Positions 1-15,000 of a stretch of 64,000 nt of DNA are shown piece by piece. Under the pieces are notes generated by a model. The model was not told the DNA's origin. It did not search any database and saw nothing but the letters and a program-made list of their open reading frames with translations. Numbering within the stretch: position 1 is the stretch's first letter; each line of letters opens with the position of its first letter. The stretch lies in assembly GCF_022811525.1 (NCBI RefSeq), contig NZ_CP063982.1, positions 1,116,001 to 1,180,000 on the forward strand. The letters are read 5' to 3'. The stretch comes from Orrella daihaiensis (GTDB lineage: Bacteria > Pseudomonadota > Gammaproteobacteria > Burkholderiales > Burkholderiaceae_B). Made by a program: the position numbers and the translations under genes.

Positions 1-2
1 TC

Positions 3-3000
3 GGTGGCACGGTTGGTGGTGCTGCACATGCCCAGCATTTCTATGGCGGCGGCACGTTTAACCTGAACATGACCGGCGGCGAACTGATCGTCGGCAGAGC
101 GGCTACGTTTGGGTCGAACCCGGCTGGCAGGTTTAATGTGACATCGAATACGGTGGCCGATGGCACTCCCATTGCCGAGATTTCAGCTGTCGGTGGTGGC
201 ACACTCACGCTTGATCAGACCACGACGTTCCATACTGTGGGTGACCTTGAGATCAGTGCCGTCATCGATCGTCGTGGCACCAATGCACCGACTCTGATCA
301 AGACCGGTGGTGCTGAACTGATTCTAAGTGGCGCTAACACTTATCCGGGTGCCACGGAAGTGCGTGTTGGCACGCTGCGCATCGCCCCAACCGGCAGCTT
401 GGCCGACCCAGGCAGCAGCCGTTATGGCGGCACGATTCGCATTGATAATGGCGCGTCGCTCATTAGCGACAGCAACACCGACCAGATTTGGGCTGGCGCC
501 ATTAGCGGCAGCGGCGCGCTGACGCAAACGGGCACCGGTCGCTTGACGCTACAGGCCAACAGCACCTTCTCGGGCAACACCGTCATTGAAGATGGTAGCG
601 TGATGCGCATCGGCAATAACGGCAGCACAGGCTTTATTGCCGGTAATGTACAGATTGATGACGGCGGCAAACTGCAATACAAGCTAAGCCCGGCTAATAA
701 CAACACCGGCCACACGCTGTCTGGCGCTGGCACGTTGGAGTTGCTAGGTAACACAGCGGTGCAAACCAGTTCCTACACGTTTAACAAAGCGAGCTTGAAC
801 TTCACCGGTGACGTCATCGTGGACACGGATGCACGACTGAATCTCATGCACGCTGATGGCATGGGGCGTAACACGCCGCAAGCAGCTGCTGGCGTCATTA
901 AGGTCAAAGACGGCGGCTCGTTGTTGGTCAATGTGGCCAGTGGCACGACCGTGACCAATAATATTGAGATTGAAGGCCTGGGCTGGAAAGAAAACGTCGG
1001 CCAGCTTGGTGCGCTGCGGTTGGTCAGAGGTGAATTCTCGGGCAACGTTTTGTTGACCGGTGATGCCCGCATCGGTGCCTGGAAAGGCCAGGAAGGCACG
1101 ATTAGTGGCGTCATCAGCGATGATGGCAAGGGCTACGGCATCGAGAAGTGGGGCAATGGTCGTTTGTACCTGACCGGTGCAAGCACCTACTCGGGTGATA
1201 CGTTCGTGCACGGTGGTCAGTTGCAGCTCGCCAACCCCAACGGCCCGGCGCTTTACACCGACGCTAGCAACAACGACCCCGACAACCTCGGTCGTATGGC
1301 AAGCCCCGGCAAGATCATCATCAGCCACGTCGAACGCGCCAAATGGGATTACCCGGATGTGGCGGCCAACCTTGAGTTTGGTGAGGATCATCAGCTAGGA
1401 CCGAAGGTTGATATCGTGTTTGACGGTGTCGCGGGCTACTCCTACATGTCGCTGTTTGACACTGAGCAGGAGGTCGGCAACCTTCAGGCGATCGGCAATG
1501 ACCCGGGTCTGATGGTGCTGCAGAACTACGAGGATTCTGGTTTGCAGGATCCCAATATTGGAACGGGCTACGCCGGTGCCGGCACAGGTGGCCATCTCAT
1601 CTTTAACCAGTCAAAAGACTTAGAGTTCTCTGGTGTGCTGCGTAACTCATGGAGCAGTAGCAGGAACACCGGTGATCCGCTTAAGCTCACCAAAAAGGGC
1701 CAAGGCACGCTCATTATCGAGAGAGGCACCCAGAACACCGGTGGCATCGATGTGCTTGAAGGTAAGTTGCAGATCGGCAAGGGCGGCTATGTCGGCTCAT
1801 TACTGAATAACAACCCGGTTTATGTGGCCGCCGGGGCCACGCTGGAATACTTCCGTGGCGATCGGCAAAGCGTTGAGGGCGTCATCCGGATTGGGCACAA
1901 CATCAGTGGCGAGGGATCACTGGTGTTCCGTAGCAACAACTGGAACTCCGCTGGCGTGGGTGTCAAAGGTGCGGGTGATTACCGTTACACCGGCACCAAC
2001 ACGATGAGTGCCGATGCCAACTTCGTGATTGATAATGCACGTCTGGTGGTCTTTAGCCAAGCCGATCTAGGTGTCAACAAGCCCACCGTCAAAGTCATTA
2101 ACGATGGCCAGCTGTATCTAGGCAGCGGTGGCACTTACGAGAGCCCGCTGGAAATCGAGGGCACGGGCTGGTCGCAGCCAGGCGGCGAGCGCTGGGGTGC
2201 CTTGTTTGCCTTCACCTACACCGGCTCTAACGGCGCTGGCGCCGGTGGTGGCGCAGCAACCTATGCAGGCAAGATCACCCTGACCGACAATGCCCGTATC
2301 AGCGTGCTGAATCACGGCAACCTGACCATTTCAAGTGAAATCACCTCGGGCACTAATGCCTACGGTATTGAGGTGACCGGCAACAGAACATTGACCCTAA
2401 CCGGTGCCAACACGTATCTGGGTAACACGCAGGTGTCTGAAGCCAACTTGATGCTGAATCGCACTGGTGGGCCATCGATCTACACCGATACGGCAGCTTA
2501 TAACGCATTGGATGCTGCTGATCGCGGCCGAGTGATCATCGGCAACACAGATGGCAGCATTCAGGTTCGCAATGCACGCCTACGGTTTGGTGATGACAAC
2601 CAGTTCGGGGTGCTTGCCGATGTTGAGTTCACCAACAGTGGCAATGGGTGGTCGTATCTTGAGACCTACGGCACTGAGCAGACTATTGGCAATATTCTGG
2701 CAGGTACCCGCCCAGAGCGCGGTGTGATTCAGGTCTGGCAAGATGGCAGCACAGCCACCGCTACTCAAGGTACCCTGATCGTCACTCAAACGGTGGATCA
2801 AACCTTTGCCGGTTATGTGCGTAACGTCTCAAGCGGCAATGCCGTGTTGAATTTCACCAAGGCAGGGGCGGCAGAGCTCAATCTTTCCGGTCCGAACCAG
2901 TTCTACACCGGTACCACGACCATTAACGATGGCACCTTGACCCTCTCCAACCTGAACCGCTCGGGCCGCTTTGATATCAACAAGCCGGGCGTGCTGAATT

Positions 3001-6000
3001 TCCACGTTGCCTCGGGCTCGCGCGACATGGTGGTCAACACCTCGTTTAACGGCGATGGCATTTGGCGCAAGAGTGGTAATGGCCTATTGGTCTGGGGGCC
3101 ACGCGCAGCAGACTTTAATCTGGCTGCCGGTTCCTGGATTGATATTCAGGGTGGTACGTTTGTGGCTGGCTCATACGGCAACGAGAACTGGGATGACAAC
3201 CGCTCAAGCCTGAATATCGCCGCTGGCGCGACCTTCCGTAGTGTGGAAGCTGAAGTCCGTGTTGATGCGCTCACCGGTGCCGGTACTTGGGCCGGTGGCT
3301 GGCGCGGCTTGAATTTCCGTAGCACGCCAGTGATTGGCGTGGCCGATGGCGCAGCCACCACGGATGCTAGTGGCCAGGCGATCAGTGAGTATGTATTCTC
3401 CGGTTCGATTGTGGACTACAACCCGGGTGCTGGTGACCGGGTGCGTAACCTGATCAAGGTCGGCACGGGCACGCAGATCTTTACCGGCAACAATACCTAC
3501 AGCGGTACCACTCAGGTTCAGGGCGGCGTGCTGCAGATTGGCGATGGTGGTACCACTGGCAATCTGCCAGGCGGCAACATCATCATCACCAACGGTTCGC
3601 TTGTGATGAATCGCAGCGACGATGTGGTCATGAATCAGCGCGTCTTTAGTAGCGGCGCAGTCGACCCCTACACGCTGGCACCGATTCCCAACACCCTGAA
3701 TCTGACTGGCAGCCTGGTGCAGCGCGGCACCGGCACCACGACATTCACCAACAATGACAATGTGTTTTCGGTGCAGACCAACGTAGAAAACGGTACGTTG
3801 ATCTTCACTTCTGACAGCATGGCCACCCGCGGCATTGATGTGGCCGCTGGTGCCACCATGATTTTGGGCCCGAATCTCGAATGGATTGATAGCCGTATTA
3901 CCTACACCGGCGGTGGAACGCTGATTCGCCGCGGCACGAACAACACCAGCATCGATCGACACCTGGTCGGTGGCAACGGTGGCGTGATCAACATGGATGC
4001 GGGTGCACGTATTGTGGTGGAGAGCGGTACGCTGCGCCTGACCAACAGTGCCAAGACTGACTGGACGAATAACCTGGCATCGCTGACGGTGAATGCGGGC
4101 GCCACGCTGGATCTATATGACAGTGGCATCGCGGTAGATGCGGCCTATAGCTTCACTGACACCAACGTCTACGTTGACGCCCTTGATGGCGGTGGCCTGA
4201 TCACCCGTACGGCCACGGCCAACAACCAGAATCCGAACACGGGCGCGCTGGTGATGGGGGTAAACAACACCAACGGCACGTTCACCGGGCTTATTACCAG
4301 CATTCGCGGAACCACCAACCTAGAAAAAACCGGCACAGGTACCCAGACGGTTGCGGGTTCCGGTATCAGCATTGGCACGGGCACCGTGTTGGTGGATAAC
4401 GGTACGCTACAAATCGGCGATGGCACTGCCAACACCACACTCAATAGTGGCACAGTCACCAACAATGCACAGTTGGTGATTAATCGCTCAGCAAACGCAG
4501 CTGAGTGGCTCCCAGGCATCGCAACCATTCAGAGCCAGGCGTTTGATGGCACGGGTGATATGACCATTGTTCAGTCCGGTGGTATCCGGTTTATGAATTC
4601 AGTGGCACAAGACCAAATCATCATTCAGGACACGGGTGAGGGCAGAACCATTGAGTTTGGCAGTGAAACCATGATTGCCACGGGGCTCACGGTCAATGCT
4701 GGTTCGGCTGCCTATAACGTCGATCTGAACGGTTTCCATTCCCGCATTGGCGGCCAGACGGTCTTTAACAACCGTGGCCGGGTACAGATCGGTGACAATG
4801 CCGGTGACCGCATCTCGTTTGTCGGTGGCGTACTGGCCAATGCTGCACCGACAAGCCTGAGAATCGCAGGCTTGATCGCCGCTGAAGGCGCAAGCGTGAT
4901 TGACTTGAGTGCGGCCAAGGCTGAAGTGATTGGTACAGCGACAGTGGGTGGCCGCTATTTCACCAACGCCGATCCCCAGAACCCTGTGTTTACCGATGCC
5001 GCCACCGGCGACATTACCTTGGCGGATATTGAACTGGCTGACGGTGTAACGCTTACGCTTGGCACCAACATTGCTGTCATTGGTTCCGCAAAAATTGACG
5101 TCGGTGCCATTAGCGGCACCGCTGGTGGCGCAGCCTCAGACTTGAGTTTCCGCACAACCGGTGCGGTGACCGTGGCCGGTGATGTGGGCACTGACATCGG
5201 CAACATCCTGGTGGCTCGTTCAGGCGGCATTGATTTCCAGGGCAAGCTAGGCGGTGCTAGCTTGACGATTCAAGGTACGACCGATGCAGCGCTGGTTCGT
5301 GTGGCCGATGACCTCGAGATCGCAGGCAATGTCTCTGCGTCCGGTGCTGCAGCGGCTGGCACGTTGGCGTACAACATCGAGCTGCGTGGTGCTTCCAACA
5401 CCGTTGGTGGCGTGACCACGCTGGCCAACACCGGCACGCTGTTGATGGGTCTGGATGCCAACGCGCAGTTTGCGTTTGAAGGTGGAGTGACCGCCACAGG
5501 CGCATCCAGCAAGACATTGGCTGGTTCGTTTACAGCCGGCGCGCAGGCAGGCGACACTGGTGTGATCAATTTCGGTGGTGCAGGTGCGATTGACTTTGCC
5601 GCCACAAGCACAATCGGTGGTGTATCGACAGGTGCTATTACGCTGGCCAATGCCACACTAGCCGATGATGCCACGTTGACAATTGGCACCGGGGTGGCGG
5701 CTAATCTGACCACCGGTTCGATTGCAGGCACGGCCGGCGCTGGCAAGAGCCGGGTGGTGATTGACACCACGGGCACGACGGCAATCGGTGGTGCTGTCGG
5801 AACTGACTTGGCGTCACTGACCATTCAGAGTGCCGGTGACATGACATTTGCCGCCGATGTGGGCGCGAGCAGCGATCGCATTGATGCGATTTATCTGAAG
5901 GCCGCAGGCGGTGCGATTGAGTTTGCTGACAACGTTTACGCCACCAAGATGGCCAACAGCGGCGGTTTTGATGTGAGCTTCTTTGGTGATGTCACGGATG

Positions 6001-9000
6001 TCACTGACACCATGACGTTTACCACGTCGGGCACGGTCAACCTCGGTGACGGTGCGGGTGATGTGCTGAATTTCCGTGGTGGTCTAACCCATATCGCAGG
6101 CGACACGACGCTATTTGGTGAATTGAACACCTTTAACAATCCGCTCTACACCAGTGGCTTGGGCGTCTTGGGGAACTCGAGTATCAAGCCAGGTTCGGCC
6201 ATGACAGCCGTGGTCACCTTGGGCGCAGTGGTGCTAGCCGACGGCACGCAACTGAGCATTGGCAGTGGCAGCAGTGGTGCAGTGACACTAACCAGTGTGT
6301 CTGGAACCGCTGGCCGTTCGGGTTCGAACCTGACGCTTGACACCACCGGTGCGATCAATGTGACTGGCAATGTGGGTACCGATCTCGGCACAGTGCGGCT
6401 GGTGAACACCGGCAACGCGACATTTGGTGGCTCGGTTGATGCCACCAACCTGGTGGTTGAGTCTGTTGAGACTGGCAGCACGCTCACGTTCACGGGTAAC
6501 ACCAACATCAGCACCGACTTCTCGCTAGCAGCAGCTGCTTACGATTTGCGCATGACCGGTGGTGTGAACACCCTGGGCAACGTGCCGCTAGTGTTGGGTA
6601 ACACGGGTCTGGTTGAACTTGGCAATCAGAACACGGACGTGTTTGCCACGGGTGGCCTGGCAGTGACAGCAGCATCAGGCATTGAGTTAGCCGGCACGTT
6701 CAATGTCGGTGGTGCGCTAACGCTTGGTGACAGCGACACGGCAGTGACACTGAAGGGCAACACGGTGTTGAACACCGCGCAAGCCAACGGTGCGATTGTG
6801 TTGGGCAACGTGGTGGAGCCCGATACGGCAGGCACGCACTCCTTGCGTCTGCGCTCAGGTGCGGCCAATATCACCTTGGACGGCTCGATTGGTGCGACAC
6901 GCCACTTGGCTGAACTCGTCGTTGAGAACACCTCGGGTACGACCACTATTAAGGGTGACTTGACGGCAAGTGACCTGATTTCGCTTGGCAGCGAAACCAC
7001 CTTGGTCGGTGACCGGGTGCTGACCGCGGACGAGATTGATTTTGTGCAGGGACTGACCGCGGACGTAGCAGGTCAATCATTGACGCTCACCGCGTTTACA
7101 GATGACTTGGATATCCTAATCGGTGGCAACGCGAACACCGATGCCAATACCTTGGATCTAACGTTTGGTGATTTGTCCCGCCTGGGTACGTCGTTCGCGT
7201 CAGTTGTGATTGGCAACGCAACTCCGGATGCGGATGTGCGTGGTGATGTCACGGTGGCGGCTGGTCAAGCTTCCACCTTGACGCTCTACAGCCCGTTGAC
7301 GGTCTATGGTGATGCGCTGACGTTTGATAGCGGCACGCTGGCCACGGACACCAACAAAGCCCTGACATTTGATGCGCTTGGTGTGGTCAGTGCCACTGCA
7401 GGCACAGATGCCGCTGTGGCAGCCGGCGGCGATTTGACGATCAATTATCGTGCACTCACGACCGCTGGTCACCTGACATTCGATCGCGCCATGCAGGGCG
7501 TGAATGTGAACTTGCTGCAGCAAGGCGGCGGTGATTTCGTCTTAACGGAAAAAGTCGCTGGCACGGCAAGCTTGAGCGCCACGGACCTGGCGAACCTGCA
7601 AGCCACCAACACACTGACGATTGGTGGCAGTGGCAGCTACCCGGCAAGCAGCAGTGCTAGCCCCGTGATGACCTTAAGTGGCAGCGTCGATGGCGCACCG
7701 ATCACGGCGACCGAAGTCGCTAGCAACCTGGTGCTGGACTTCAATCGCATTGAACTGAGCAACGATCTGACGCTGGCTGTTGGCAAGGCATTGACTCTGC
7801 GCAGCGCTGCGGGTGTGACGCAAGCTGCTCAAACGACGCTGGACGTTGATGGCTTGTTATTAAGCGGCCAAGGCGATGTGACGCTTGATGTTGGCAATGT
7901 CATTGCGACATTGGCATCAAACGCCTCCGGCAATATCAGCATGGGAGTGACTGACGCTGATATGACCATTGGCAGCGTAGCGGGCCAGGTAGGTGTGACC
8001 AATGCAGCCAGTCTGTCAGTCACCGGTGCGCGCTCGATCACGGTGGCTCAGGCGATTAGCGCAGCAGGCAATATCACGCTGGCTGCCGGCGTCGACACCA
8101 ACGAGGCCAACGGCTTTGTGGTAGCTGGGGCAAGTGCGGACAGTATTGTGATCGGTGCTGACGCAACAGTGGTCTCATCGGCTGGCAATGTCATCCTTGA
8201 TGCTGGCATGACCGGCAACTTCATCAACAACCGTGGTGCAGATGCGGTGGCCGCTGGTGGTGCCTGGCAGGTCTGGTCGGCTGGCTGGGAGCAAGTGCAA
8301 GGCACATCGAACCAGATCAACTACAGCCAGTTTGGCTCAAGCGACAACGCCAATGACATTCTGGCTAGCGGCAATGGCGCGGAGTGGGATACGACTTGGA
8401 CCACGGGCACCTATTCCGGGGTGACTGCCACAGGTAACCGTTACGTCTTTGCCAGCGAGCCTGCGATTCTAGGCACAACCGTGCTGACGGTCTACACCGG
8501 TAGTGCCACCAAGGAATATGGCCAGACGGTTGATGCCAATACGCTTGGAGGCGCGCTCTATACCCGCTTGGGTGGCAGTTTGTCCAATGTCGCATTGCTC
8601 GACCGTGCCGGGGTGGGCACGGTTGATCTCAAGGGCGTGGCGTTTAGTACTGAGACCCCGAACACTACGTCGGTTACCCTTGATGATGCGTTTGTTACCA
8701 AACAAACCACATCGCTTGGCGCACAGGCCTTGACCAATGCCGGCAGTTATTCGGTGGACTTTGATGCTACTGAGGGTGTGGGTAGCATCAATCTTAAGAT
8801 TGTCAACGGCCAAGTGTTGATTGACGGTGGTGCCAACGATGGCGCAGCCTATACGTATACGGTCGGCACCACGGGTTACACCTTCGCCGTTCAAAACACC
8901 GGAAAAATAACAGTCACACCCAAAGTGATTGATGCCGTGGCAACCACCACGAGCCGCCAGTACGACGGTACGGTGGCACTGACACCGGATCTCGCGGTCA

Positions 9001-12000
9001 CGACCGGTGTCAATGATGCAAATGGTAATGCGCAAGAACTGAACCTGATCTTTGCAAACGCCGCCTTTGACAACAAGAATGCCGGCAGCCGTAACTACAC
9101 GGTGTCTGGCATTAGCCTGACCGATGGTTCAAACGCGCTAGCGGCCAACTACGTGTTGCGCAGCACCAGCATCTCTGGCGTGGGTACCATCGACAAGCGT
9201 GTGATTGATGCCACGGTTACCGGCACCAAGGTCTATGACGGCACGACGGCCTTGGCTAACCCGACGACCACGGTCACCAACGTGGTGGGCAGTGAGCGGG
9301 TCGGTGTGAACCTGACCGCCACCTTTGCCAGCGAGAATGTGGCTTATGACACCAACAATGCCATTACGAGTCAGGCGCTGACGATCAGCAACGATGTATT
9401 GACCGGTGCGGATGCGTATAACTACACGGTCACAGGTGCGAACTACACCGCAAGTGGCACGATCACGCCCAAGAATGTGACACTGTCGCCCACGGCAACC
9501 GCCACCAAGGTCTACGATGGCACCAACAGTCTGGCAAGCAATCAGATCAATTACACACTTGATGGTGTGGTGACTCGTTTGAACACGCGCGACGCAGTCA
9601 GCGTAACGTCCAATGACCTGACCGCCACAGTTGCCAACGTGAATGCTGGTATCACCACGTTTGTGGGGGCAGGTACATTCATACTTGACGGTGCTGACAA
9701 GGGCAACTATCAGTTAACGGCGGGTTCTGTGGTCAGTGGCAGTGCCACGGTTGAGCAGCGTGAGCTCGCCATGACCATGGCCGCCACCAAAGTCTATGAC
9801 GCGACCACCGCTGCCGCGTCTGCGCAATTCACGCTAACGAACCTGGTTGGCACGGATGATGTCAGCGTGACGCTGTCGGGTTCGGTGGCCAATGCGTTTG
9901 ACAACAAGGACGTGGGATCGGGTAAGACGCTGACCATTAGCGATACCAGCGTGCTCTCGATTGTGGGTGCTGCCGGCAGTAATTACAAACTCGCATCGAG
10001 CTACAGCCACGCTGGCGGTGAAATCACCAAAGCCGATCTGGTTGTCAGTGGCTTGTCGGCCGTTGATCGGGTGTATGACGCCACACAAGTCGTCGGCATC
10101 AGCGGCTCAGCTCAGTACACCGCACTTGGCAGTGACTCGGTGACGCTGACTGGCACCGCAACTGGTTTGATGGCCGACAAACACGCTGGTATCGGTAAGG
10201 CTGTTAATGTCAGTGGCCTAAGCCTTGTTGCCGGCGGCGACAACGACAACTACAACCTGGTGTTACCCACCGATCTGACCGTGGATATCAGTCGTGCAAC
10301 GCTGGCTGTCACGGGCGTGCAGATCGCAGACAAGGATTACGACACCACCACCGCCGCCACGATCACACAGGGTGGTGTGATTGCCCCGATCCAGGTGAAT
10401 AATGTGGCTGATGACGTCACCCTTGGTGGTACGGCGGTGGCGACGTTTGATGATGCCAATGTCGCGCGTGACGGCAGTAATGCGGTGACGACCCAGTCGG
10501 TCACAGTCGCGGGCTACACCATTAGTGGCAGCGATGCACGGAACTACACGCTTGCGCAACCGCAGGGAGTAACCGCCACAATCAATCCGGCTGAATTGAC
10601 CGTCGGCGGTATCAAGGCGCTGAGTCGCTCGTACGATGGCACATCGGTTGCAGAGATTGTGAACGCAGGTTTTGCGGAGGGTGATGCGCCTGTTGCGCTG
10701 GCCGGTACGTTAAGTGGCATCTTGGGTGGTGATGTGGTCACCCTTGATGGCAGTGCGGTCACGGGCAGCTTTGCTGACAAGAATGTTGGCAACAACAAGA
10801 CAGTCACGGTGGCGGGCTTTACCTTGGGTGGTGCGCAAGCGGGTAACTACACCGTGGTCCAACCGACACTGACGGCAGACATCACCAAGGCTATGCTCGC
10901 AATCGGTGGGCTAAGCGCTGAGAGCAAAGTCTATGACGGCACGGTAAATGCAACACTGGCAGGCACCGGCGCTGCCTCGTTTGTGATTGAAGCCACCAAT
11001 GAGGTCGTCCGTGGTCTGGTGATTGACAGCTACCTGGCCGAGTTTGACGATCGCCATGTTGATGCCGGCAAGACCGTGACCTTGCGCAGCCTCACGCTGG
11101 GTGGTACTAATGCCAGCAACTATGGTGTGCTGTTGACCGAGGTTAATGGCTCATTTGATCCCAATGACCCGAATTCGGCTGAACGCCTGCCAATCACCTG
11201 GGCAGCTGACATCACGCCTGCAGCCCTGACCATCACATCGACCGATGTACAGAAGGTCTATGACGGTACGAACGCCGCACCGGGTGCGACAGCAACCATT
11301 GCCATCACGGGTGACCCAACGACACAGACGCAGCTCTTTGGCGGCGATACCTTGGATGCGAGCGTATTCACCTTCAGTTTCGCTGACGTGAACGTCAGCC
11401 GAGATGGCACTGGGTTGGTGCTAAGTGACAAGGTCGTTGAGGTTGGTTTAGTGACTGCCAATAGCATTGCCGTGAACGACGGCAACGATGGCAATAACTA
11501 TATCGTTTCCTTCCAAGACAACACCACGAGCCGCATTGATCCGGTGGATGTCAAAGTCAATGGTATTTCGGGTGTGAATCGGGCTTATGACGGCACCAAA
11601 CAAGTGGCATTGTCCAACAGTGGCGTGACCATCGATGGCGTGTTGGCCGGTGATGCCAATGATGTCGGTGTGACGTTTGCAGCAGGCTCTTATGGTTTGA
11701 TGACCGATAAGCATGCGGCTAATGGCAAGGCAATCGTCAGCTTAAGTGGTGTGTTGCTGGATGGCGCCAAGGCCGTGAACTACACCATCGTCGAGGCCAC
11801 TGGGGCGACGGTTGATATTTCCAAAGCAAACCTCACTTTGCAGTTGACGGGTGCTGCTGGCTCGGTCAGTAAGGTCTACGACACCACGACCCTGGTCAGC
11901 CAGGATGATGGTGCAGTAGTTACAGGTGTTTCACTGACTGCAGTCAATAACACGCAATTGTTCGATACCGATGCTGTGGCCGGGTTCGGGCTTGAGTTTG

Positions 12001-15000
12001 ACACCGCCACGGTCAGTCGTGCTGCAGACAACTCGGTGCTGTCGAATAAGCCGGTCAACCTCCTGGCAGCCACCTTGGTTGATGGTGCTGGTGACAGCGT
12101 CAATGAAAACTACACCATTACGCTGCAAGGCGCCAACATCGGCAAGATCACACCGTACGAACTGACTATTCAGGGCTTGGGTGCTGCTGACCGCGAGTAT
12201 GACCGCACCAGCGTAGCCACGCTGACCGGCACGGCGGTGATTAACCCCTTGTTTACTGATGATGTGCAGCTGACTGGTGCGAGCACAGCAACTGCGACGT
12301 TCGTGGATTCACTTAACAATCCCGATGCCAACGTGGCGCGTAATCCGGCGACGCAGGCGGTGATTGCCAAGGATGTGGTGGTCAATGGGTTTGGTATCAC
12401 CGGCGCTGCCGCTGGTAACTACAGCATTTCACAACCCACCGGCATTACGGCTCGCATCCTGCCAGTGGAAGTCACGGTCACGGGCACACAGATTACCTCA
12501 AAGGTCTATGACACGACCACGGCTGCCTCGGTTAGCAACTTTGGTTCGGTACAAGGCATTGAATACGCCACCGGGCAGTTCGAGACGCTTGAGCTCGACA
12601 CTGCCAACGTTCAGGCGATATTTGCAGATCGCAATGTGGGTAGCCAAAAGGACGTGGCCGTCACGGGCTATGAGCTACTGAATGGCTCAACCGGCACCAC
12701 GGGTCTGGCCTCAAACTACACCCTGGTTGATCCGAGTGGTGTGAAGGGCGAAATCACCGCCAAGACCATCGTTATTAAAACCACCAATCCAGACAACACG
12801 GTTGTCAATGGTCTGGTCGCCGAAAATAAAGTCTATGACGGCACCACGATCGCAAGCATCGCCTCCGGTGCATTCCTAGATGGCGCGTTCCTGACCGATG
12901 ACGTTTCGCTTGATCTGAATACAGTGGCTGCACAGTTTGCAGACAAGAACGTCGCGAACAATATCGCAGTCTCAGTCAGTGGCGTTGAACTCTCTGGTAC
13001 TGACAAGGGTAACTACAACCTGACTGCGCCGTCGGTTAGCGGTGCTGACATTACACCTGCATCGATCCGGATTGTGGGCTTGTCGGTAGCTGACAAGATT
13101 TATGACGGCACAACGACTGCTGACATCAGTGGCACGGCGCAAATATTCGCGATCGGTAATGACGTGGTGACGCTAAATGGCTACACACCAGGCACCACCA
13201 CTGGTACGTTTGATAATGCTGATGCAGGAACGGGCAAGTCTGTCAGTATTGCCGGGCTTTCGCTTGGCGGTGCGCAAGCCGCCAACTACACGCTGACCGG
13301 CAGTCTTTTGGGTAATATCACGCCACGTCAGTTGACGGTTACGAATTTGACTGGCGATCATCGTGTTTACGATGGTACGGTTAACGCGACCCTGTCGGGA
13401 ACGCCGATCTTGGGTGCGGGTGCCAACGGTGGCGTGGTCGGCAGTGATGACGTGTCGATCGGTGGAACCGCCACTGGCGTATTTGCCGACAAGAATGTCG
13501 GTCAAAACAAGTTGATCACCATCACTGGCCTGACACTGGCCGGTACTAAAGCCAGCAACTACACCTTGTTGCTGCCCTCGAACATCACCGCCGAGATCAC
13601 GCAGAAGACCCTGACCGTATCTGGTATCACGGCACAGAATAAGGTCTACGATGGCACCAACGTGGCAAGCGTGGTGGTAGCAGATATCGTCTACAGTGGC
13701 CTGGTCGCCGGCGATGAAATTACCGTGAACTCAACTGGCGTGTTCGCTGACAGTGCCTTAAACGCCAATGATGGTCGCAAAGTCGGCACCGGCAAAACGG
13801 TGACGCTAACCAATACCTACGGTGGCGCGGATTTTGCGAATTACAGCATTAGTGACCAGACTAGCGCGACCGCTAACATCACCAAGCGTGATTTGATCGT
13901 GAGCGGCATCACCGCGGCAGACAAGGTCTATGATCGTAATGCGACTGCAACTATTTCAGTGGCCAACGCGACGCTCGCAGGCCTTGTTTCTGGCGATGAC
14001 GTGACCATCATCTCTGCCACTGGCGCATTCCGCAAAGAAGATAACTCGGCTGATGACTACAACGCAGGCATTAATAAGCTCGTGGTCTTGACTGGCTCAG
14101 CCGATGGTAACGACCTTGGCAACTACAACGTCATCCATCAGGCCACCACGCGTGCGACGATTACGCCCAAGGCCATCACCATCAGTGGCATTACCGCTGC
14201 TGATCGTGGCTATGATGGCACGGTCAATGCCACGGTGAGTGTTTCTAACGCCACGTTAACGGGCCTGATCTCTGGCGATACTGTCACTGTCACGGCCACT
14301 GGTCAGTTTGCTGACAAGAACGTCGCGCGTGACATGTCAGGTGCCGTGATTGCCAAGACGGTGACGCTCACGGAAACATTCGGTGGCTCGAGTATTGGCA
14401 ACTACTCGATTACAGCCCAGGGCACGGCACAAGCCACGATCAATCCCAAGGCACTGAACATATCAAGTGCTGGTCTCATCACGGCTGTCGATAAGGTCTA
14501 CGATGGTTCTACTGCCGCGACGCTGGATCTCAGTGGTCTGACCCCAACAGCGCTTGGTAACAATGGTTTGATCGCAGGCGATGAGGTGGTGATTGCAGCG
14601 ACCGGTACGTTCGCAGATGAGAATGTCGCTTGGGTAAGCAATATCATCGGTGGTACGGTTGACACCAAGACGGTGAACATCGCGTATTCTGCGCTCAGTG
14701 GTGCCGATGCCGGCAACTACAGCTTCACGGGGCAGTCAACCGCGACCAATGCCAAGATTACGGCAAAGGCGATGACGGTTTCTGGTTTGACGGCTGCAGA
14801 CAAAGTTTACGACCGTACGGCCACGGCAACAATTGACACAAGTAATGCTGTCTTTAATGGCTTGGTGGTTGGTGACGCCGTACAAATCGGATCGGCAAGT
14901 GGCGTGTTCCGCAACGCCAGTAATAATGCTGATGACTTTAATGTTGGTACAGCCAAACGGGTCAACATCACAACGAGCTACACCGGTGGCGATGTCGGTA

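Noticed and set aside
3204..3962. Long minus-strand open frame of 252 codons inside the exoprotein gene
   Set aside because: It is antisense to an intact repeat-rich gene with strong codon periodicity. Several similar frames (for example 8,469-9,035 and 22,365-23,048) occur along the array and show no family features.
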